This document shows positions 41,293 to 49,478 of a stretch of 64,000 nucleotides of DNA, one piece after another; the first letter of the stretch is position 1; every line of letters begins with the position of its first letter. Made by a program: the position numbers and the translations under genes. The notes beneath the pieces were generated by a model. It did no database searches. It was not told the origin of the DNA and saw nothing but the letters and a program-made list of their open reading frames with translations. The DNA is from Actinokineospora sp. NBRC 105648 (GTDB lineage Bacteria; Actinomycetota; Actinomycetes; Mycobacteriales; Pseudonocardiaceae): the NCBI RefSeq assembly GCF_030269645.1, contig NZ_BSTR01000014.1, positions 80,203 to 144,202 of the forward strand, given 5' to 3'.

Positions 41293-41448
41293 CTACGCCG
41301 CGACGCGGCGGATCGGGCGGCCTACCTCGATCACCAGGGTGTGGATGAGCGGTGACGGGTCCGTGCAGTCGGGGTCGGTGCACTCGGGCAGGTCCACCAG
41401 CAAAGTGCCATGGCAGTGGTAGAGGCCATCCCGGCAGTCGGGGCACAT
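41293..41448 (-). CDS. Cys-rich mini-protein (51 residues) coupled to ku
   Basis: ATG 41448 overlaps the ku stop by one base (TGATG), so it is read on the ku transcript. The sequence begins MCPDCRDGLYHCHGTLL and continues with ECTDPDCTDP, giving five Cys and three His in 51 residues: two CxxC-like pairs plus HCH, consistent with one or two bound zinc ions. Similar tiny Cys/His proteins occur widely in actinobacteria as hypotheticals. No Shine-Dalgarno is present, as expected for a coupled start. It would encode a metal-binding knuckle, perhaps an adaptor. Confidence 0.7.
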   Translation of the reverse strand: MCPDCRDGLYHCHGTLLVDLPECTDPDCTDPSPLIHTLVIEVGRPIRRVAA

Positions 41449-42395
41449 CAGGAGGCTTTGCTGGGGCGGGCGGCGGCGGACACGGCCTTCTCCAGTTCGT
41501 CGCGGGTCATCTTGGAGCGGCCCTTGACGTCCAACTCCCGCGCCATCTTGTCCAGGTCCGCCTTGGAGAGGCTCGACAGGTCCTGCTCCTGCTCGGGAGC
41601 CGAGGAGCGGCGCTTCTTGCGGCTCTCCACGCTCTTGCTCAGGGCGTCGAACAGGTCGACCACCTTGGTCGGGGTGCTGGGCTCCTCGCCCGCCACGACC
41701 TCGCGGCCTTCCTTCTTGTCCTCGATCAGCTGCTCGACCCGCTGGGTGTAGGTGTCGTGGTAGTCCGAGGGGTTCCAGTCCTCGACCATGGAGTCGATGA
41801 GGCTCACGGCCATGTCGAGCTCCTTGCCGCGGGCCGGGGTGATCTCCGGGAGTGACTTGAGCTCCTTGGCCGGGTCGCGGATGTCCTCGGCGAACAGCAT
41901 CGTCGTGAGGATCAGCAGGTCGTCGTCGCCCGCCCGCACCGCGGTGAGGTATTCCTTGCCGCGCATCACGAACGTGGCGATGCCCGCGCGGTTGGTCTTC
42001 CGCATCGCTTGCAGGAGCAGGCCGTAGGCCTTGCCGTACTCCTCCTTCGACGGGGCCAGCCAGTACGTCTTCTGGAAGTGGATCGGGTCGATCTCGTCGA
42101 GGCCCACGAACGACGAGATGTCGATCGTGCGGGAGCGGCCGGGGGCGATCTCGTCCAGCTCCTCCGGCTCGATGATCACGTACTCGCCACCGCCGATCTC
42201 GGCGCCCTTGACGATGTCGGAGTACGCCACCTCTTCGCCGGTGCGCTCGTTGACCCGCTTGTAGCGGATCCGGTCGGAGGTGCCCCGCTCGAACTGGCGG
42301 AAGCTGATGGTGTGGTCCTCGGTGGCCCCGAACATGTCCACCGGCACCGTCACGAGGCCGAAGTTGATCGCTCCGTGCCAGATCGGTCGCGCCAC
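41448..42395 (-). CDS. ku: Non-homologous end-joining protein Ku
   Basis: A 315-residue bacterial Ku homodimer subunit that encircles DNA ends and recruits ligase D. The Ku core starts at ARPIWHGAINFGLVTVPV and includes RIRYKRVNERTGEEV, FQKTYWLAPSKE and YHDTYTQRVEQLI. The C-terminus carries Lys-rich sequence and a SAP-like LSSLSKADLDKMARELDVKGRSKM, a DNA-binding extension seen in some actinobacterial Ku proteins. GTG 42395 has GGAGG 5 nt upstream; the longer frame has none. ligD is not in the window. It is the gene after sigF on the same strand, 62 bp away. Confidence 0.95.
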   Translation of the reverse strand: MARPIWHGAINFGLVTVPVDMFGATEDHTISFRQFERGTSDRIRYKRVNERTGEEVAYSDIVKGAEIGGGEYVIIEPEELDEIAPGRSRTIDISSFVGLDEIDPIHFQKTYWLAPSKEEYGKAYGLLLQAMRKTNRAGIATFVMRGKEYLTAVRAGDDDLLILTTMLFAEDIRDPAKELKSLPEITPARGKELDMAVSLIDSMVEDWNPSDYHDTYTQRVEQLIEDKKEGREVVAGEEPSTPTKVVDLFDALSKSVESRKKRRSSAPEQEQDLSSLSKADLDKMARELDVKGRSKMTRDELEKAVSAAARPSKAS

Positions 42396-42457
42396 GTCGT
42401 CCTCCCGGGTGCCGTCGTCGGCTCCAGTGTGGACCATCCGACCCAGTTGGGCGCTGT

Positions 42458-43249
42458 TCAGCTGTCCTCGGTGACCAAACCCGCACGCAGCGTCTCCAGG
42501 GTGCGGGCCAGCAGCCTGGACACGTGCATCTGCGAGACGCCGATCTTCTCGGCGATCTGGGTCTGGGTCATGTTCTTGAAGAACCGCAGCATCAGGATGC
42601 GCCGCTCGCGCTCCGGGAGCCGCTCGATCAGCGGGCGCAGCGACTCGTGGTCCTCGATGCCCAGCAGCGCCGAGTCGTCCTCACCCAGGGTGTCGGCCAG
42701 CTGGTCGGAGTCGGGGTCACCCGAGGACAGCGCCTCGTCCAGGGACACCGACTGGTACACCTGCCCGGCCTCCAAGCCCTCGTAGACCTCCTCCCGGCTC
42801 ATGTCCAGGTGGGTGGCGATCTCGCTCGGCGTCGGCGCCCGCCCCAGCCGCTGGGACAGCTCGTTGCTGGCGGCGCTAATGGTGAGGTGCAGCTCTTTGA
42901 GCCTGCGCGGCACCCGCACCGACCAGGCCGTGTCGCGGAAGTACCGGCGGACCTCACCCATGATGGTGGGGACGGCGAAAGACAGGAAGTCGATACCACG
43001 GGAGGGGTCGAACCGGTCGACGGCGTGGATCAGCCCGACCGTGGCCACCTGGGACAGGTCCTCCCTGGCCACGCCGCGGTGGGCGAAGCGCATGGCGATG
43101 TGCTCGGCCAGCGGCAGGTGGCCGGTGACCAGCTTGTCCCGCACGGCCTCGCGCCGCCCGTCGTCCTCGGGCAGCCCGACCAGCTCGACGAAGAGCGGTG
43201 CCAGGTGGCTGTACTCGTGCCCGGATGTCGTCTGCGCGCCCGTGCTCAC
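42458..43249 (-). CDS. sigF: RNA polymerase sigma factor, SigF/SigB family
   Basis: A 263-residue group 3 sigma factor for stress and stationary phase. Region 2 includes LPLAEHIAMRFAHRGVARED and VDRFDPSRGIDFLSFAVPTI. Region 3 includes LGRAPTPSEIATHLDMSREEV, and region 4 RERRILMLRFFKNMTQTQIA followed by IGVSQMHVSRLLARTL. This is the SigF/SigB/RpoX type controlled by RsbW-like anti-sigma factors. The GTG at 43249 overlaps the rsbW stop (GTGA), the standard rsbW-sigF arrangement. A candidate autoregulatory promoter lies upstream of rsbW at 43725-43750. Confidence 0.95.
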   Translation of the reverse strand: MSTGAQTTSGHEYSHLAPLFVELVGLPEDDGRREAVRDKLVTGHLPLAEHIAMRFAHRGVAREDLSQVATVGLIHAVDRFDPSRGIDFLSFAVPTIMGEVRRYFRDTAWSVRVPRRLKELHLTISAASNELSQRLGRAPTPSEIATHLDMSREEVYEGLEAGQVYQSVSLDEALSSGDPDSDQLADTLGEDDSALLGIEDHESLRPLIERLPERERRILMLRFFKNMTQTQIAEKIGVSQMHVSRLLARTLETLRAGLVTEDS

Positions 43250-43695
43250 CCGGTGCCCGCCGTCCGGCCGCGCACGATCGAGATGCACACGCTGTGACTG
43301 CCCCCCGGCCCCGGCCGGACCTCGCAGCCCACGTGCTGGGTCAGCGTCGTGAGGACCTGCCAACCGAACGAGCTCGTGTCCGGCACCGCCCCCGGGCGGG
43401 CGTCCACCGACGCCTCGAACGAGACCCGCGGACCACCGACGCCGAACACGCAGTCCACCGTCGCGCCCGGTACCGCCAGCCCGATCAGCGTCGAGCACAC
43501 CTCGTCCACCGCCAGGATGAGGTCGGAGACGGCGTCGAGGTCCTGGTCGAGCAGCGTGGCGAGGGTGCCCGCCACCGACCGCACGACCGGCAGGTTCGCC
43601 AGACTGGCGGGGACCCGGAGCTCGACGCGCTCGCCGACGGGCGGGAAGTCGGGGGCGTGCTCGCCCCCGGTACCGAGGTCGTCGCTCTCGGTCAT
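43246..43695 (-). CDS. rsbW: Anti-sigma factor, RsbW/UsfX family
   Basis: A 149-residue GHKL-fold protein expected to bind SigF. The N-box reads LAVDEVCSTLIGLA, with Glu65 but Thr where the usual Asn sits. The G-box region is reduced (SSFGWQVLTTLTQHVGCEV). Mycobacterial UsfX-type proteins also depart from the kinase consensus, so binding without strong kinase activity is plausible. Start ATG 43695 is chosen because it keeps the usual short N-terminus; GTG codons upstream are possible. It overlaps sigF by four bases. No anti-anti-sigma gene is in the window. Confidence 0.85.
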   Translation of the reverse strand: MTESDDLGTGGEHAPDFPPVGERVELRVPASLANLPVVRSVAGTLATLLDQDLDAVSDLILAVDEVCSTLIGLAVPGATVDCVFGVGGPRVSFEASVDARPGAVPDTSSFGWQVLTTLTQHVGCEVRPGPGGSHSVCISIVRGRTAGTG

Positions 43696-43724
43696 CGGCG
43701 CGGGGTTCCGGTCATGCCCACCAC

Positions 43725-43750
43725 GTACCCCGGATCGGCCCGCCGGACAC
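43725..43750 (-). promoter_or_regulatory. Candidate SigF-type promoter of rsbW-sigF
   Basis: On the minus strand GTGT, 16 bp, then GGGTAC resembles the SigF consensus (GTTT-N15-17-GGGTAT/C), with the -10 element 30 bp before the rsbW ATG. SigF operons are commonly autoregulated this way. Confidence 0.45.
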
Positions 43751-43799
43751 CTGCGCGTTCGGGTGGCTCCCATCTCACGCCTCCTCTCGCCTGGCCCGG

Positions 43800-44279
43800 C
43801 TACCGCGGGCGCTGCCCGTCCGCGATCGGTCCGAGCACCTCGTACGGCGGCACCCAGCCCTGTTCGACCAGGACCCGGTACAGGTCGTACACCGCCCGTT
43901 CGAGCTCCGCCGGTTCACCCTCCGCCGCGGCCAGCGCGCGCGCCGCGTCGAGCAGCGCCTCGTCCAGCCGCATCGGCTCGGCGCCCGGGTCGCCGTCGTG
44001 CTCCTCGGCCGCGGTGTTGCGCCGCAGGTAGGCGTCCAGCGGCTCAACGGCGGGTTCGGTGAACATGCCGACCACCAGGTGCGCCACCCGGTGGAGCTTG
44101 GTGTTGTACTGCTGCGACAGTCGCACGAGCGCGTCGAAGGCCTCCTTCGGCGAGCAGCGCCGCAGCACCACGAGCACACCCATCGCCTGCTCGATGGTGG
44201 CACGGGTGCGCAGCGCGCGCCGCAGACCATCCAACTCGGACTGCAACTTGGCGACCCGCGGGTTCGGGTCCAGGCTCAC
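43800..44279 (-). CDS. ANTAR domain regulator
   Basis: A 159-residue protein with an ANTAR RNA-binding domain at about residues 10-70: ELDGLRRALRTRATIEQAMG, then VLRRCSPKEAFDALVRLSQQ, the conserved three-helix pattern. No GAF or receiver domain precedes it, so it is ANTAR plus a helical C-terminal half with YDLYRVLVEQGWVPPYEV. ANTAR proteins prevent transcription termination by binding twin hairpins. GTG 44279 has GGAGGG 6 nt upstream and is preferred over the long frame to 44525. Its location upstream of rsbW-sigF on the same strand suggests a stress role. Confidence 0.85.
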   Translation of the reverse strand: MSLDPNPRVAKLQSELDGLRRALRTRATIEQAMGVLVVLRRCSPKEAFDALVRLSQQYNTKLHRVAHLVVGMFTEPAVEPLDAYLRRNTAAEEHDGDPGAEPMRLDEALLDAARALAAAEGEPAELERAVYDLYRVLVEQGWVPPYEVLGPIADGQRPR

Positions 44280-44662
44280 CGGCGCCCTCCGGCCCGCCCC
44301 GGCGGTCTCCGCACCGCGCTGCCCATGACGGTTCCTCCCGGTCCGCGTCCAACTCGTCGGCCCCCTGAAACGAGATCCGGGGGGTGTCCGCGCTGGCGAG
44401 GAGGACGCGAGAGCAACCGCGCCGTCATCCGGCGGGGTAGGGCAGCACGCAGCCTCCTCGCTTCCCGCGAGTGCCGGGCGGTGACAGGTGGTGTCGCCCC
44501 CGGCGTGCTGCGGCTGCTTGCTCAACCGCTACCGGAGCACTCTAAAGATCACGCCGGCGGCACCACAAGGCAGGGTCCGCCTCCCACCCGGCGGGGCGTG
44601 CGCACGGCCCCTACGGTGGACGCGCAAGCCGCACGGGCAGGTGACACGGAAAGGGGCCGGAC
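44280..44662. other. 383-bp divergent intergenic region, ANTAR / HesB-like genes
   Basis: No gene is convincing here; frames in the region have no ribosome site and Pro/Arg-rich composition. It should contain the promoters of both flanking genes. The candidate -10 CTACGGT near 44610 lies 50 bp before the HesB-like start. Confidence 0.4.
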
Positions 44663-44959
44663 ATGCTGGCGGTGACTGAGGCGGCGGCCGACGCGATCAG
44701 CGCGCTCACGGCGCAGGACGGGATCTCCGAGCAGGGCGGGCTGCGGTTCACCCTGGTGACCCCGGAGGTGTCGGACACCCCGCTCGCGGTGGCGCTGGCG
44801 CCCGAGCCGGTCGACGGCGACGAGGTCGTCACGGCGAGCGCGGGCGCCCAGGTGTTCCTCGAGCCGGGCGCGGCGGAGCTGTTGTCGGACAAGGTGCTCG
44901 ACGTGGCGCAGGACGCCGACGGGCAGCTGAACTTCGCGGTGCTGGAGCAGGGCGACTGA
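44663..44959 (+). CDS. HesB/IscA-like protein lacking cysteines
   Basis: A 98-residue protein with the HesB/IscA fold pattern: MLAVTEAAADAISALTAQDG, GGLRFTLV, and VFLEPGAAELLSDKVLDV. It has no Cys at all, so the three iron-sulfur ligands of IscA/ErpA are missing. Such Cys-less versions are common in actinobacteria, often labelled adhesin, and are unlikely to carry clusters. Function is unknown. AAAGGGG precedes the ATG. It is divergent from the ANTAR gene. Confidence 0.75.
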   Translation: MLAVTEAAADAISALTAQDGISEQGGLRFTLVTPEVSDTPLAVALAPEPVDGDEVVTASAGAQVFLEPGAAELLSDKVLDVAQDADGQLNFAVLEQGD

Positions 44960-45008
44960 CAGCGTTGGAGCGCGGCGACTGACAGTGGTGTGATCTGCGC
45001 CAACGAGT

Positions 45009-45033
45009 GATTGAAACCACCTGACCCGGGTAT
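45009..45033 (+). promoter_or_regulatory. Candidate SigF-type promoter
   Basis: GATT, 15 bp, then GGGTAT (45028-45033) resembles the SigF consensus GTTT-N15-17-GGGTAT, 36 bp before the GTG at 45069. The nearby sigF gene makes this plausible. Confidence 0.4.
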
Positions 45034-45068
45034 CCCCCTCTGGGGCGAATTGGACTCGGGAGGCGGAT

Positions 45069-45587
45069 GTGCGACAGCTGAGCCGAATCACGGTGACCGC
45101 GGCGCCATTGTGGCGGGGACTCGACTACGGGCCCGCCGTCGTGGTGTTGGCGCCCTCGGAAACCAGACCGGCCGAGTTGCCCATCGCCTGGCAGCCGCTG
45201 GAGCAGTGCTACCAAATCGCCTGGTGCGCCGTGCCCGATGGCGTGGAGTCCCTCGACCGGGTCGAGGACGTGCTGGAGACGTTGGCGGACCGCAACATCC
45301 GCACCCACCTGGTCGCGCACACCTCATTGCGGGACGTGGCGGCGCGGATCGTGGCCGAGTTCCCCGACATCGTGCGCTCGCTGGTCCTGGTGGGCCCGGG
45401 CCGGGTGTCCGAGCCGACCGGGGTCCGCACCCGCCGGGTCACCGCTGGCGAGCTGACCAGCCCCGAGGCGGTGCGCGAGATCGCCGCCGTGGTGGAGCGC
45501 GGGGAGACCGCGAACGTGCGGCTGAGCCTTCCCGGTGACGACCGGATCACCCTCGGCAGGCTCCGGGTGGAGGTCGGCCGGCGCTGA
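45069..45587 (+). CDS. Hypothetical protein, 172 residues, alpha/beta-fold-like
   Basis: The GTG at 45069 has GGAGG upstream. The sequence alternates strands and helices (GPAVVVLAPSETRPAELPIA, IVAEFPDIVRSLVLVGPG), reminiscent of a small alpha/beta-hydrolase core. The would-be nucleophile elbow reads VAHTSLRDVA, not GxSxG, so it is probably not a hydrolase. It carries two Cys (LEQCYQIAWCAV). A SigF-like promoter candidate lies just upstream, so it may be stress-induced. lpdA follows 24 bp later but with its own promoter-like element. Confidence 0.6.
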   Translation: MRQLSRITVTAAPLWRGLDYGPAVVVLAPSETRPAELPIAWQPLEQCYQIAWCAVPDGVESLDRVEDVLETLADRNIRTHLVAHTSLRDVAARIVAEFPDIVRSLVLVGPGRVSEPTGVRTRRVTAGELTSPEAVREIAAVVERGETANVRLSLPGDDRITLGRLRVEVGRR

Positions 45588-45598
45588 CCCGGCGCAAC

Positions 45599-45611
45599 TA
45601 TCGTGGGGGCC
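45599..45611 (+). promoter_or_regulatory. Leaderless -10 element for lpdA
   Basis: TATCGT (45599-45604) matches TANNNT and is followed by 7 nt and then the lpdA ATG at 45612. This spacing would start the mRNA at or next to the ATG, as in many actinobacterial leaderless transcripts. A short G-run could otherwise act as a poor ribosome site. Confidence 0.5.
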
Positions 45612-47012
<1,401 letters not shown>

Positions 47013-47018
47013 GCACGG

Positions 47019-47054
47019 GGGTCTGTCGTCGCTCGAACGGGTGACGACAGACCC
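47019..47054 (+). terminator. Terminator after lpdA
   Basis: A perfect 12-bp stem (gggtctgtcgtc / gacgacagaccc) with a 12-nt loop, beginning 7 bp after the lpdA stop. Confidence 0.75.
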
Positions 47055-47162
47055 TCCACTGTTGGGTGAAATCGCAGGTCATTGTCGGTCTGAGACGAAC
47101 ATTGTACGGCGTGCGGCGTTACCGTGGGGCGGTCCCGGACACCCACTGAGGGGATTTCTCCC

Positions 47163-47627
47163 ATGCGCAAGCTCCTCGCCGTCGCCGCCGTGGCCGCCGC
47201 GCTCACCGCGGCCACCGCCGTTCCCGCCGCGGCCGCCGTGGACCCCGGCCTCGGCGTCGCCTACGGCGCCGCCCTGGTCCCGGTGAACACCCGGCAGTCG
47301 CTGGTCTTCACCGCCACGAACTCCGATACCCTGGGCGCGGTGGCGTTCACCTTCAGCCTGAACGTGCCCGCCAACGTCCGGCTCACCGACACCCCGGCCA
47401 GCACCACCTGCCCCGGCGGTACGGTCACCGCGGTGGCCAACACCCGGGCCGTCACCGCCAGCGGCAACCTGGACCCGGGCCAGGTCGCGTGCACGGTGAC
47501 CGTGTCGGTGACCAGCTCGGTCGCGGGCCGGTACACGACCTGCGCGGCCGACTTCTCCAACCTGGTCGGGCTGACCCCGCCCGCGACCTGCGCGTCGATC
47601 CGCTTCGCGGGCGGCGGCGGTTCCTGA
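47163..47627 (+). CDS. Secreted single-domain DUF11-like protein
   Basis: A 154-residue preprotein. The signal peptide (about residues 1-27) reads LLAVAAVAAALTAATAVPAAAA. The mature part is one beta-sandwich-like domain with LVFTATNSDTLGAVAFTFSL, LDPGQVACTVTVSVTSSVAG and PATCASIRFAGG. Four Cys are present, likely two disulfides. The same domain occurs in the middle of the next gene product. No sortase motif or anchor is visible. GAGGGG lies about 10 nt before the ATG. It sits between two terminator hairpins, so it is probably monocistronic. Confidence 0.75.
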   Translation: MRKLLAVAAVAAALTAATAVPAAAAVDPGLGVAYGAALVPVNTRQSLVFTATNSDTLGAVAFTFSLNVPANVRLTDTPASTTCPGGTVTAVANTRAVTASGNLDPGQVACTVTVSVTSSVAGRYTTCAADFSNLVGLTPPATCASIRFAGGGGS

Positions 47628-47646
47628 AGCCGCTGATCGAGTGACC

Positions 47647-47676
47647 CGACCCAGCGGTGCGCGCACCGCTGGGTCG
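47647..47676 (+). terminator. Terminator after DUF11-like gene
   Basis: Arms 47647-47660 and 47663-47676 are perfectly complementary (cgacccagcggtgc) with a 2-nt apex that extends as gcgc, 20 bp after the stop. Confidence 0.7.
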
Positions 47677-47806
47677 CGCGCGTTCACCGGCGGGGTGAAC
47701 CTGTGCGGCCGACCGGTCAGAGTCGGGCACGGTCGGTGAACGCGACACCGGTCCTCCGCGATGCTCCCCCTGGCCCGAGTCCCGGGCCGCTGAGGAGGAG
47801 CTTCGC

Positions 47807-49438
47807 ATGCGCAGACTCTCCGCACTGCTCCCGGTCGTCGCGATCGCCGGGGCGTCCCTGGTCGTGATGGGTCAACCCGCCGCCGCCGCGCCCGGCGTGC
47901 CGCGCGACCCGGTGGCGGTGTTCGCCGAGGACTTCGAGAACGGCCAAGGTGCCACCCCGGTCCTGGTCGACGCCTACACCGGCGCCCCGCCGGTGAGCCA
48001 GACCTACACCGCCGACCCGGCCTGGCTCACCGCGTGCAACGGCTACCTGGCCGCGCGGCAGCAGGTTACGGCGCCGTCCGGGTGCGCGGCCTCGCTGTGG
48101 CCCACGATGCGGAACCTGGCGGCGGCGCTGGGCCAGTTCGCGGGCGCCGACCCGGAGGCCAACCACGCCGTCACCGCCTACACCGCGGGCAACCCGGGGG
48201 CGAACAAGACCGAGCTGCGCTCGCTGGCGCCGATCCCGTTGGCCACCGGCAACCGGTTCCTGACCTTCGGCGTCGACACCGCCGCGATCAGCTGCCAGGT
48301 CGCCCACCCGCTGCTCCAGTTCTACCTCCTCGACGGCGTGACCCGGGTTCCCACGTTCAGCTCGGCCATCGACCCGTGCAACCAGTACGACACGACCATC
48401 GGCGGTGCCCGGGTCGGTCGCGCGGAGAGCGACGCGCCGGTGCTGTTCGCCGGGTCTGCGGTGGGTCTGGAGCTGGTGAACGCCCAGGGCAGCGGCACCG
48501 GCAACGACTTCGCCCTCGACAAGGTGCGGTTGCTCGACGTCACCCCGGCGTTGGACCTGGTGGCCACCGCCTCGCCCGTGCCGGTCGGGTCGACCGCGAC
48601 GCTGACGTTCACGGTCACCAACACCACCGAGCTGGCGGTCAAGAACGGCTGGTCCTTCACCGCCGCGCTGCCCGCGGGGCTCACCGCCACGGCACCGGCG
48701 ACCACCGACTGCGCCGGGACCGTGGCAGGTCTGACCGTCACCGGTTCGCTCACCGCGGGCCAGGTGTCGTGCTCGGTGACGATCCCGGTCACCGCCGCCA
48801 CGGCGGGCACCTACCGCACCTGCGTGCCCACGGTGCTGGGCCTGGACGCTCCCGCGTGCGCGGCCGTCAGGTTCGTCCCGCCCGCCTACGTCTTCGACGC
48901 GCACGCCTACGGCGCCAAGGTGATCACCGTCGGCCCGCTCGGGGCCTCGGACGTGACGTGCTCCGCCGCTCCGGCGACGGACACCGACGCGCTGCTCGAC
49001 ACCCCGGTCCCGACCGGCACGTTGGGCGTGCTGACGACCAGCGCGTCCGGTGTCGAGGACGCCCTCGGTCGCCGCACGGCGTCGGCCTCGGCCCGGACGA
49101 CCGGCGTCTCGCTGCTCAGTGGCCTGATCACCGCGGACCTCATTGAGGCGACGGCGGTAACGGCCTCGTCCGGAACGGGCGCGGTGACCGCCACCGGCAC
49201 GGCGACGATCGGGGCGCTGCGGGTCGCGGGCGTGCCGGTGGTGAACCCGCCGCCGAACCTGGCGATCACCATCCCGCTGGTGGCGAGCGTGGTGGTCAAC
49301 GAGCAGGTGCCCTACGGGACCGGGATCCGGGTGAACGCCCTGCACGTGCGGCTGCTGACCGGGGTGGACATCGTGATCAGCTCGGCGCGGTCGGCGCTGA
49401 CGCCGCCGGGCGGGACCTGCCCGGGTGGGGGTTCGTAG
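47807..49438 (+). CDS. Secreted multi-domain protein with DUF11-like and choice-of-anchor P-like regions
   Basis: A 543-residue exported protein. The signal peptide ends near QPAAAA (residue about 28). Residues 30-245 form a lectin/jelly-roll-like region starting at VAVFAEDFENGQGATPV, with LEL(V)NAQGSGTGNDFALDKVRL, typical of domains before DUF11 units. Residues about 250-360 are a DUF11-type domain (TATLTFTVTNTTELAVKNGW). The C-terminal third, AHAYGAKVITVGPLG, then VNALHVRLLTGVDIVISSARS, resembles choice-of-anchor P proteins. No LPxTG or TM anchor is visible. GGAGGAG precedes the ATG. It is probably cell-surface or extracellular; function unknown. Confidence 0.75.
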   Translation: MRRLSALLPVVAIAGASLVVMGQPAAAAPGVPRDPVAVFAEDFENGQGATPVLVDAYTGAPPVSQTYTADPAWLTACNGYLAARQQVTAPSGCAASLWPTMRNLAAALGQFAGADPEANHAVTAYTAGNPGANKTELRSLAPIPLATGNRFLTFGVDTAAISCQVAHPLLQFYLLDGVTRVPTFSSAIDPCNQYDTTIGGARVGRAESDAPVLFAGSAVGLELVNAQGSGTGNDFALDKVRLLDVTPALDLVATASPVPVGSTATLTFTVTNTTELAVKNGWSFTAALPAGLTATAPATTDCAGTVAGLTVTGSLTAGQVSCSVTIPVTAATAGTYRTCVPTVLGLDAPACAAVRFVPPAYVFDAHAYGAKVITVGPLGASDVTCSAAPATDTDALLDTPVPTGTLGVLTTSASGVEDALGRRTASASARTTGVSLLSGLITADLIEATAVTASSGTGAVTATGTATIGALRVAGVPVVNPPPNLAITIPLVASVVVNEQVPYGTGIRVNALHVRLLTGVDIVISSARSALTPPGGTCPGGGS

Positions 49439-49478
49439 CGCTGGTCGACAATGTCGCCGGGCGAGGTGAGGGGTGCGG

